From the NCBI GenBank assembly GCA_036558125.1, contig DATBGE010000216.1:1-5404 (forward strand): a DNA stretch of 5,404 nucleotides, given 5' to 3'. Positions 1 through 5,404 of the stretch are shown here, one piece after another (positions within the stretch are counted from its first letter, which is position 1; each line of letters starts with the position of its first letter). The stretch is from DATBGE01 sp036558125. Its GTDB lineage: Bacteria; Gemmatimonadota; Gemmatimonadetes; Gemmatimonadales; GWC2-71-9. The translations under genes and the position numbers were made by a program. Under the pieces are notes generated by a model that had not been told where the DNA came from, did not search any database, and saw only the letters and a program-made list of their open reading frames with translations.

Positions 1-2327
1 GCTCCTACAACAGCCATCCCGTAGGTCCGGAGTGCGGCGCTTGAATCGACTCCATGCTCGCCCAGCCGATCCATGACGACGAGCGCGGAATCCCACGCAC
101 CACGTCCCGCCCAGGAGAGGGCGAGAAGCCGCTTATGCCAGCCCTGTCTTCCGGGGTCTCCGATCTGGAGGGCACGTTGACACACCAGAATCTGTTGCTC
201 GAGAAAGCCATACAAGAACGGATCATAGAAAGTCCCCCCGGCTCCGGCAGCCGGTTCAGGGTCTCGAGCGATGCTATCGAGAAGACTCGCTGTAAGGCCG
301 CTGTCCCCTCGCGCGATTGCCAAGAGATAGCGGAACTGCAGCATTCGGTTCCCGTAGCCGTCCGACGAGAGACGCGGACCGGCATCGAGCCGGGTGAGTT
401 CCGCCAGCTCCCGTTCGGCCTTCGCGGTGTCGCGGTTCTGAAGCGCGAGCAACATCAGGTGTTCGTGGACCGGGATGAGGTTGGGATTCAGATCCAGCGC
501 GCGCTCGAAAGCGGCCAGCGCCGTGGAGCGGGATTGGCCGAGTAGTGGCCCATTATGAAGTGATTGGTCACCGTAGATCAACCAGCTGAACCAGGAGCTG
601 GAATAGCGTTGGGTGAGCTCCTCCGACCGCTTCAAAGCCATCCCAATGCTATCCTCAGTCCAGAGCACAATCGCTTCGGTGCTCAACCGCTCGGCTTCGG
701 GCAGGTCGTTGCGATGCATCTTGAGGGCGGCGCGAAGCGACTCGGGAGCCTCACGCAAAGTCCAGCTCAAGGCATAGACCTCCCGAGCACCGGCCAGCCA
801 GAAGGTGGGATCCGCGTCTCGCGCGCGGTGATAGGAGGTTGCCGCCGAGTCCCAATTGTCATTCACTGCCCGCTGTTCGCCCTCCAGGAATGAGCGAAGT
901 GCGGCGACCGACCGGGTCTTGAGGGCGCCTTCCAGGCTCGGCGTCGGCGCGCGGCCACCCACCCAGATCTGCTTGAGCAGCGTGTGCACGGCGGAATCGG
1001 TGAGGGCTGCCACCGAATCGGGTGCGCCGCTAACCGACCCGCGAGCAAGTGGCTTTGAACTGCCGTCGGAGGGGAGCAGCGCGAAATCCGCCCGCACCCG
1101 GTCGCCTTCTCGAACCAGGCTTCCCTGGACCATGCTCCCAGCGCCGAACCGATGGGCCATCGCTGCGCCTTCCGTCGGGGAGAAGCCACCTGCCGTCTGG
1201 GCGAGCACGGTGTGAGCGTCCACAACTCTGATGTCTCCCAGTCCATCCAGTTCCGCGCTCAGGGTGAAGACCAGATCTCGTCCCAGGCGAGCCAGCGCGG
1301 TATCGGGCCCGCTCGGTGTGAATGGGAGAACCGCGATGTGCGACGCCGATGCGACGACACTGGAAGACGATCGCGCCGGCCCGAACCGAGCGATCGCAAG
1401 GCCCAGAACGAGCAAGGCGGCAAGCCCAGCGATGGCGCGCCAGGCAAGGGGAGATGAAGCTCCCTGGGGTGACTGCGCGGTCTGCCCGAGTGCGGCGCCG
1501 AATTCCCCCACAGTGGAGAAGCGGTCCGCCGGGACACGGGCCAGGGCCCGAAGGATCACCCTCTCGAGAGATTCGGACACCGTATCGCGAACCGATCGAA
1601 TCTTCGGTGCCGGATCGATCATCCGGCGCGCCAGAACCGCCTGGGCTGTCGGGCCGGTGTGGGGCGGTTGCCCGACGATCATCTCATACAGCACGCAGCC
1701 GAGCGCATAGATGTCCGAACGGCCGTCAACCTTCTCGCCCGCCGCCTGCTCCGGACTCATGTACGCTGGCGTGCCGAGGGCGAGCCCGGTCTCGGTCAAG
1801 GCAGGACCATCGGTTGCTGAAAGCGCTCGGGCAATCCCGAAGTCGGCGACGATCGCTTTGCCCTGAGACAGCAGGATGTTCTCCGGCTTGATATCCCGAT
1901 GGATCACGCCGTTGCGGTGGGCATAGTCCAGGGCGTCAGCGGCCTCGCGGGTGATCCGGATGGCCTCTTCAAGTGCCAACTGGTCTTCCCGGTTGAGCCG
2001 GTCCCGCAGCGATTCGCCTTCGATGTATGGTGCCACGTAATACAACAACCCGGCGGTGTCTCCCGAGTCGAGCAGCGGCAGGATGTTCGGATGAGTGAGG
2101 CGTGCGGTAATGCGGATTTCTCGGAGGAACCGGTCGCTTCCGATCAGTGAAGAGATTTCCGGCCTGAGGACTTTGATGGCGACGAGCCGGTCGTGCTTGA
2201 AGTCGGTGGCGAGATAGACCGTAGCCATGCCGCCGGCCCCCAGCTCGCGCTCGAGCCGGTACCGGTCCCCAAGGGCAGCGCTGAGCCGCTCCCGATTTCT
2301 GGCAGCAGAGTTTTCTTCCGGTGGCAC
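1..2327 (-). CDS. Receptor-type Ser/Thr protein kinase with TolB-like and TPR regions (C-terminus off the window)
   Basis: This is a PknB-like eukaryotic-type kinase, 775 complete codons and still open at base 1. The kinase domain spans about residues 23-280. It has a glycine loop GAGGMATVY (30-38), ATP-anchoring Lys52 in VAIKVL, a likely helix-C Glu70, catalytic loop HRDIKPEN (143-150, an RD kinase), DFG (162-164) and SPEQ (191-194), so all key residues are present and it should be active. A single hydrophobic segment at about 297-313 probably crosses the membrane, leaving the C-terminal part outside the cytoplasm. Residues 330-432, opening with HIAVLPF, resemble the TolB/FlgO-like domain found in such kinases. 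After that come TPR-like helical repeats (about 473-512 and 599-640). The GTG start at 2325-2327 is chosen because an in-frame TAA lies directly upstream at 2331-2333 and the next usable start would fall inside the glycine loop. A GAGGGG lies 14 nt upstream, rather far for a strong ribosome binding site. The gene follows the membrane protein gene by 28 nt on the same strand, so it is probably co-transcribed. The signal sensed and the substrates are unknown. Confidence 0.93.
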   Translation of the reverse strand, partial: MPPEENSAARNRERLSAALGDRYRLERELGAGGMATVYLATDFKHDRLVAIKVLRPEISSLIGSDRFLREIRITARLTHPNILPLLDSGDTAGLLYYVAPYIEGESLRDRLNREDQLALEEAIRITREAADALDYAHRNGVIHRDIKPENILLSQGKAIVADFGIARALSATDGPALTETGLALGTPAYMSPEQAAGEKVDGRSDIYALGCVLYEMIVGQPPHTGPTAQAVLARRMIDPAPKIRSVRDTVSESLERVILRALARVPADRFSTVGEFGAALGQTAQSPQGASSPLAWRAIAGLAALLVLGLAIARFGPARSSSSVVASASHIAVLPFTPSGPDTALARLGRDLVFTLSAELDGLGDIRVVDAHTVLAQTAGGFSPTEGAAMAHRFGAGSMVQGSLVREGDRVRADFALLPSDGSSKPLARGSVSGAPDSVAALTDSAVHTLLKQIWVGGRAPTPSLEGALKTRSVAALRSFLEGEQRAVNDNWDSAATSYHRARDADPTFWLAGAREVYALSWTLREAPESLRAALKMHRNDLPEAERLSTEAIVLWTEDSIGMALKRSEELTQRYSSSWFSWLIYGDQSLHNGPLLGQSRSTALAAFERALDLNPNLIPVHEHLMLLALQNRDTAKAERELAELTRLDAGPRLSSDGYGNRMLQFRYLLAIARGDSGLTASLLDSIARDPEPAAGAGGTFYDPFLYGFLEQQILVCQRALQIGDPGRQGWHKRLLALSWAGRGAWDSALVVMDRLGEHGVDSSAALRTYGMAVVG

Positions 2328-2355
2328 GAATTACAAGGTAACCCCTCGCGCCACC

Positions 2356-2976
2356 TCAGATCAGCGGCGTCACCAGCGCGGTGACGATCAACGCACCGCC
2401 CCACACCAGGTCCAGGTTGAGCCAATGGGTGCGCAGCATTCGCAGACCCAGACGCTCGTGGACTACTACGGCCACGAGCCCGGTCACCACCAGATAACCC
2501 AGCGTGTGAAGAAGCGTCGCATGCAAGGCAGTTCCCGGTCCCATTGCGGCCATCGCGTGACTCATGTGCCCTGCGTGTGACATGGTCTTGCCTTCGACCA
2601 CAAACGGCACCACCATGAGCCCCGCACCGTGGGCCGACGCCATGAGCGCTGACCACACGGTCAGGTCCTTGAAGCCGACCTGCATGCCGCCGAATCGCGG
2701 ATGGCGGGCGATGGTGAGACGATAGATCCCGAAGCAGAGCAGCATCCCCGCCACGATCCACTTCAGCGTCGCGGGATCGAACAGGAGTCCGAGGAAGGCC
2801 GCCGAGGAGACAGCAGCTCCTACGGCGAGCGCGTGCCCCAAGGCGAGCGGCGGAAGGGCGAGCCACACGGCGCGCCCCTTGCCCTGTTGCATCCCGAGAG
2901 CGACGGCGAACAGCCAGCCCATTCCCGGGTTTACCCCATGCCAGGCGCCCAGCGCCAGCATCGGTACATCGGTCAC
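2356..2976 (-). CDS. Polytopic inner-membrane protein with His/Met-rich loop, partner of the SBP56/MTO gene
   Basis: This is a 206-residue hydrophobic protein. I do not recognise a characterised family with certainty. About six hydrophobic segments can be seen, near residues 6-28, 36-65, 71-89, 108-127, 152-173 and 190-206. Short His/Gly/Pro motifs sit in or beside them: HGVNPGMGW (13-21), GHALA (47-51), HGAG (116-119) and LHATLLH (151-157). The loop before the fifth segment is rich in His and Met (MSHAGHMSHAMAAMG, 132-146), a composition often seen in copper or other soft-metal binding. The overall style recalls small transporters such as the NicO/HupE or LysE-like groups, but that is an impression, not an assignment. 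The GTG start at 2974-2976 is preferred because GAGG (2982-2985) lies 5 nt upstream. An ATG at 3013-3015 would overlap the preceding gene by 32 bp, and an ATG at 2959-2961 is also possible. The gene begins 7 nt after the oxidase stop, a spacing that implies one transcript and probably a shared pathway. A role in metal supply or product export is inference. Confidence 0.88.
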   Translation of the reverse strand: MTDVPMLALGAWHGVNPGMGWLFAVALGMQQGKGRAVWLALPPLALGHALAVGAAVSSAAFLGLLFDPATLKWIVAGMLLCFGIYRLTIARHPRFGGMQVGFKDLTVWSALMASAHGAGLMVVPFVVEGKTMSHAGHMSHAMAAMGPGTALHATLLHTLGYLVVTGLVAVVVHERLGLRMLRTHWLNLDLVWGGALIVTALVTPLI

Positions 2977-2981
2977 GGCAA

Positions 2982-2985
2982 CCTC
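2982..2985 (-). promoter_or_regulatory. Ribosome binding site deciding the GTG start of the membrane protein
   Basis: A GAGG on the minus strand overlaps the last two bases read (GA) of the oxidase TGA stop and lies 5 nt before the GTG at 2974-2976. It favours this start over the in-frame ATG at 3013-3015, which lies inside the oxidase gene. The arrangement suggests translational coupling. Confidence 0.6.
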
Positions 2986-4393
2986 ACGAGAAGCAGAACG
3001 AGTCGGACGAGGCATCGCCGCCCTCGAGCCGGACCTGGTGCGGCCGGAGGTTCTCGAACTCGGTAAAGAACCGGGTGTCTAGGGCCATCCCGCCCTTCGG
3101 CGAGGCATCCAGCTTTGCCATCCATCCCTTGATCCCGTCAGGGTAGAACTGCGCATCCCACGGTGAGTACAGGGAGTTCGTGACGTAGATCCGCTTCCCG
3201 TCACGGCTCAGCTCGACCATCTGCGGGCCGCCGTTGAGCGGCTTCTTGGGATACTTCGGATGGCTGTTCCTTCCCACGATGCCGCCCAGCCGCACCGAAC
3301 CGGTGAGGGTCGGGTGGAACGGATTCGACACGTCATACTGCAGGAACTGCCCGGTACCCCAGCAGGAGACATAGAGGAACCTGTCGTCCACCGTAAGGTT
3401 GATATCGGTCACCAGGGGCGGCACTGCGCTGAAGCCCTTGAGCAAAGGCGGCAGATCATCGGGCGACGCGGGCTCTGCCGGAATGTCGATCACCTTCTTG
3501 ATCTTCCACTCGCCTGAGCTGCCGTTGTTCTTGTCGAGGTACCAGAGCCAGATCGAGGACGACAGGTCCTCCAGATTCATCACGACGCCGACGAACCCGT
3601 AGGCACGGGTCGGGTTGTGCGCCGGCCGCAACTCCAGAGTCATCTGGTAGTTGGCTCCCAGCTCGAGCTTCTGCTTATGGGTCCGCTTGCGCAGGTCCCA
3701 CACGTGGAGTGCATTGCCATACTTGCCGCCCAGTAACAGCTCCGGATTTACTCCGTCCTTCACCATGTTCGGCGTGCCCCACTCGCTGGTGATCAGCGTG
3801 TCCTGACCCAGGTGCCACCCGAAGTCATAGGAAAGGAACTGATTCCCCCGTTCCTTCTCCCAGCGGCCTTTCAGCTCGAAGGTCTCGGAATCCATGACGA
3901 AGATCCCGCCCGGACCATCCCCGCCCGGGGCACCGAGCGCGTTCATGAAGATTCCATCGGGACCGCAATGAACCGTGTGCGGAGCGGCATAACCGGTCCT
4001 GGCCTGCACCTCACTGCCCTCGATCACCTTGATCAGCTCGGGCTTCGCGGGGTTGGCCTTGGTGTCCAGAATGTGAATGCGGGAGGAACCGGTGCCAGGG
4101 ACGATCAGGTACCGCCGCTCCACGTGCGCGTGCGGGGCATAGGGGCAGAGGCAGGAGCTGCACGCATTCCAGCCGAAGTGGTGCAACTCGTTGTCCGCGT
4201 TGGGGAATTCAGTCTTGTGCAGTACATTCCCGTAACTCTTGGAGTCGGGATTCAGGTCCACTACACCGATTCCATCCGACTCGCCGCTGCCTTTGGGATT
4301 GAGTAACGCGACGTACGCCAGCCGCTCGTCTGGCGCTTCGATTGCCTCTTTGGGTGACGGGTAGAACGTCGGATCGGGTCGCCACCGTGTCAT
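2984..4393 (-). CDS. mtoX: Selenium-binding protein 56 family / methanethiol oxidase (EC 1.8.3.4)
   Basis: The protein has 469 residues, close to the 472 of human SELENBP1, and matches that family along its whole length. Shared landmarks are NELHHFGWNACSSC (68-81; human has DELHHSGWNTCSSC), HTVHC (139-143; human HTSHC), a GYDF-like segment (SYDFGWH), SLYSPWDAQFYP near the C-terminus (human SLYSAWDKQFYP) and the terminal HQVRLEGGDASSD (452-464; human HELRYPGGDCSSD). Characterised members oxidise methanethiol to formaldehyde, H2S and H2O2 and bind copper. The conserved histidines listed here are plausible ligands, and the CSSC pair contains the cysteine linked to selenium binding in the human protein. 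A further Cys83 and a PHAH motif (87-90) follow the pair. No signal peptide is visible, since the N-terminus is polar (MTRWRPDPTF), so a cytoplasmic location is expected. The ATG start is supported by a strong AGGAGG at 4400-4405, 6 nt upstream. It heads a leftward unit with a membrane protein gene 7 nt downstream. Family membership is near certain; the substrate is inferred from the family. Confidence 0.96.
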   Translation of the reverse strand: MTRWRPDPTFYPSPKEAIEAPDERLAYVALLNPKGSGESDGIGVVDLNPDSKSYGNVLHKTEFPNADNELHHFGWNACSSCLCPYAPHAHVERRYLIVPGTGSSRIHILDTKANPAKPELIKVIEGSEVQARTGYAAPHTVHCGPDGIFMNALGAPGGDGPGGIFVMDSETFELKGRWEKERGNQFLSYDFGWHLGQDTLITSEWGTPNMVKDGVNPELLLGGKYGNALHVWDLRKRTHKQKLELGANYQMTLELRPAHNPTRAYGFVGVVMNLEDLSSSIWLWYLDKNNGSSGEWKIKKVIDIPAEPASPDDLPPLLKGFSAVPPLVTDINLTVDDRFLYVSCWGTGQFLQYDVSNPFHPTLTGSVRLGGIVGRNSHPKYPKKPLNGGPQMVELSRDGKRIYVTNSLYSPWDAQFYPDGIKGWMAKLDASPKGGMALDTRFFTEFENLRPHQVRLEGGDASSDSFCFS

Positions 4394-4399
4394 GACCTG

Positions 4400-4405
4400 C
4401 CTCCT
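4400..4405 (-). promoter_or_regulatory. Ribosome binding site of the SBP56/MTO gene
   Basis: Read on the minus strand this is a consensus AGGAGG, 6 nt before the ATG at 4391-4393. It is the strongest Shine-Dalgarno sequence in the window and fixes the oxidase start. Confidence 0.85.
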
Positions 4406-4416
4406 ATTGATGTACC

Positions 4417-4435
4417 GGCCGAGACCACCTCGGCC
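4417..4435. repeat. Perfect 7-bp inverted repeat in the divergent intergenic region
   Basis: GGCCGAG (4417-4423) and CTCGGCC (4429-4435) are exact reverse complements separated by 5 nt (ACCAC). On the minus strand the repeat ends 11 nt before the AGGAGG of the oxidase gene, so it may form a hairpin in the mRNA leader or be an operator for a dimeric regulator. No U-tract follows on either strand, so a terminator is unlikely. The rest of the 141-bp gap (4394-4534) must hold promoters for both units, but I could not identify a convincing -35/-10 pair. Confidence 0.5.
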
Positions 4436-4534
4436 ATCGCAGAGGAAGGCGCAGAAGGGGTCTATCCTGGCTCATCGGGCCCTGTGTACGCCTTTGCGGC
4501 GCCTGGACTCAGGCCGATCCGAGGTCCCCGAGCG

Positions 4535-5113
4535 ATGACTCACAAGGTCGACGTCACCCAGGCGCTGATCGAGCTCTCCGCGGGCGACTCCCAGGCGCTC
4601 GATCGGGTGCTTCCCGCCGTGTACGACCATCTCCATCGTTTGGCGGAGCGAGAACTCCGGCGCGAACGGGTCGATCACACCCTGAGTCCGACCGCGCTGG
4701 TACACGAGGCCTACCTGAAACTGGTCCAGCTCGATCGCATTTCATGGGAGGGACGGGCCCACTTCTTCGGCGCCTGCGCCCAGGTGATGCGGCGGATTCT
4801 GATCAGCTACGCGCGAATGAAGAAGGCCGAGAAGCGAGGCGGGGCCGCGGCTGAATCGGTGCCGATCGACGATGTGATCCTGGCCGCGTCGGAGCGTCCG
4901 GCGGAGATGATCGCATTGGATGAGGCACTCGTGCGACTGGCTCAGCTCAACTCGAGGCAGGCGCGCATCGTGGAGTGCCGGTTCTTCGCCGGGATGGACG
5001 TGGAGCAGACCGCCGAAGTAGTCGGCGCCTCTGCCGCGACGGTGAAGCGCGACTGGACCGCTGCCCGCGCCTGGCTCAATCGTGAGCTGGCGGGCGGGTC
5101 TTTCTCAGCATGA
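4535..5113 (+). CDS. ECF-type RNA polymerase sigma factor of the kinase-linked (TIGR02999-like) group
   Basis: This 192-residue protein has the layout of the sigma-70 family factors found next to Ser/Thr kinases in Acidobacteriota, Gemmatimonadota and Planctomycetota. The region 2 part covers about residues 8-95, with the group-typical LSPTALVHEAYLKL (50-63) and HFFGACAQVMRRIL (76-89). A linker follows, then region 4 at about 125-185 with the helix-turn-helix at 154-181 (MDVEQTAEVVGASAATVKRD and onward). It would direct RNA polymerase to a specific promoter set, which cannot be read from this window. No anti-sigma gene is visible; the kinase encoded immediately downstream is the likely control partner. 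The ATG at 4535 is chosen because GAGG (4521-4524) lies 10 nt upstream and typical members start close to this point. An in-frame GTG at 4484 has no ribosome binding site and would add an unusual 17-residue tail. The stop overlaps the next start by ATGA. Confidence 0.93.
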   Translation: MTHKVDVTQALIELSAGDSQALDRVLPAVYDHLHRLAERELRRERVDHTLSPTALVHEAYLKLVQLDRISWEGRAHFFGACAQVMRRILISYARMKKAEKRGGAAAESVPIDDVILAASERPAEMIALDEALVRLAQLNSRQARIVECRFFAGMDVEQTAEVVGASAATVKRDWTAARAWLNRELAGGSFSA

Positions 5114-5404
5114 GGGTGGACCGGTGGACCTCCGTCCAGGACCTGTTCCACGAGGCACTGCAGCATCCTCCATCAGACCGCAGCGCATTCCTGGACCTGG
5201 CTTGCCAAGGCGACGCCGACCTCCGTGCTGAAGTCCTCTCTTTGCTCGCTGCGCATGATGGCTCCGGGCTGGTCGGCCGGCTTGATGATGACGATCAGGG
5301 ACCGACGCCGGCGCTGGAGTGGATCGGCCCATATCGGCTGATCCGCCGGATCGGGGAAGGCGGAATGGGGACCGTTTTCCTCGCCGAGCGTGCCGGCGAG
5401 GGAT
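5110..5404 (+). CDS. Ser/Thr protein kinase, N-terminal part (continues off the right edge)
   Basis: Ninety-eight complete codons are visible and the frame is still open at the window end. The start ATG shares ATGA with the sigma factor stop (5111-5113), so translation is probably coupled; the G-rich stretch at 5092-5098 is only a weak ribosome binding site. Residues 6-53 contain WTSVQDLFHEALQ, DRSAFLDLAC and RAEVLSLLAAHD, the helical N-terminal module typical of kinases encoded behind this type of sigma factor. The kinase domain begins near IGPYRLIRRIGEGGMGTVFL (72-91), with a complete glycine loop GEGGMG (82-87). The catalytic lysine, HRD and DFG lie beyond the window, so activity and any sensor domain cannot be judged. 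The first kinase in this window lacks this N-terminal module, so the two are different subtypes, not a recent duplication. The likely role is to sense a signal and act on the sigma factor or its targets; this is inferred from gene pairing. Confidence 0.92.
   Translation, partial: MRVDRWTSVQDLFHEALQHPPSDRSAFLDLACQGDADLRAEVLSLLAAHDGSGLVGRLDDDDQGPTPALEWIGPYRLIRRIGEGGMGTVFLAERAGEG

Noticed and set aside
54..1891. Several plus-strand open frames of 60-189 codons
   Set aside because: All lie antisense to the kinase, whose own frame is open throughout and carries all kinase motifs; their compositions are Arg/Pro/Ser-rich and unlike real proteins.
2328..2355. Possible terminator between the membrane protein and kinase genes
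   Set aside because: No stem with a following T-run is present in this 28-nt gap on the minus strand.
2144..2866. A 240-codon minus-strand open frame
   Set aside because: It straddles the end of the membrane protein and the start of the kinase in another frame. Its translation is Arg/Ser-rich low-complexity sequence with no domain, whereas both overlapped genes have clear family or membrane features.
2977..3015. ATG start at 3015 for the membrane protein
   Set aside because: It would overlap the oxidase gene by 32 bp and add a polar Arg-rich stretch; the GTG at 2976 has a well-spaced GAGG.
3812..4306. A 164-codon plus-strand open frame inside the oxidase gene
   Set aside because: It is antisense to a strongly conserved gene and has no recognisable domain; open antisense frames are common in GC-rich DNA.
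4463..4468. TATCCT as a possible -10 box for the sigma factor gene
   Set aside because: No -35-like hexamer lies 16-18 nt upstream, and housekeeping consensus rules for this organism are uncertain.
4484..4534. Upstream GTG start for the sigma factor
   Set aside because: No Shine-Dalgarno lies before it and the added residues do not resemble the family N-terminus; the ATG at 4535 has GAGG upstream.

Overview
The window reads as ordinary chromosomal DNA from a GC-rich bacterium with dense coding. Two large receptor-type Ser/Thr protein kinases, one with a TolB-like/TPR sensor part and one encoded directly behind an ECF-type sigma factor, are typical of Gemmatimonadota and Acidobacteriota. That placement is inferred from gene style only; no rRNA, tRNA or other marker is present. 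I see no phage, transposon, CRISPR or plasmid hallmarks.

The layout is two divergent transcription units on either side of a 141-bp gap (4394-4534). The leftward unit runs from 4393 to beyond base 1. It holds a selenium-binding-protein-56 / methanethiol oxidase homologue (4393-2984), then, 7 nt later, a small polytopic membrane protein with a His/Met-rich loop (2976-2356), then, 28 nt later, a Ser/Thr kinase with a transmembrane segment, a TolB-like domain and TPR-like repeats (2327 to off the left edge). The rightward unit holds an ECF-type sigma factor of the kind found beside Ser/Thr kinases (4535-5113). A second Ser/Thr kinase overlaps its stop by ATGA (5110 to off the right edge). The two kinases run off the window and are therefore partial.

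The likely metabolic theme is C1-sulfur chemistry. Characterised members of the SBP56 family oxidise methanethiol to formaldehyde, hydrogen sulfide and hydrogen peroxide, and are copper-dependent. The tightly linked membrane protein is of unknown function, but its conserved-looking histidines and its MSHAGHMSHAM loop suggest metal handling or export of a product. This pair, with a kinase apparently on the same transcript, is the least ordinary part of the window. The sigma factor and second kinase look like a standard signalling pair. Nothing in the sequence proves that it controls the divergent unit. The divergent gap contains a perfect 7-bp inverted repeat just upstream of the oxidase ribosome binding site, which could be an operator or a leader hairpin.

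No stretch longer than 300 bases is without a gene.
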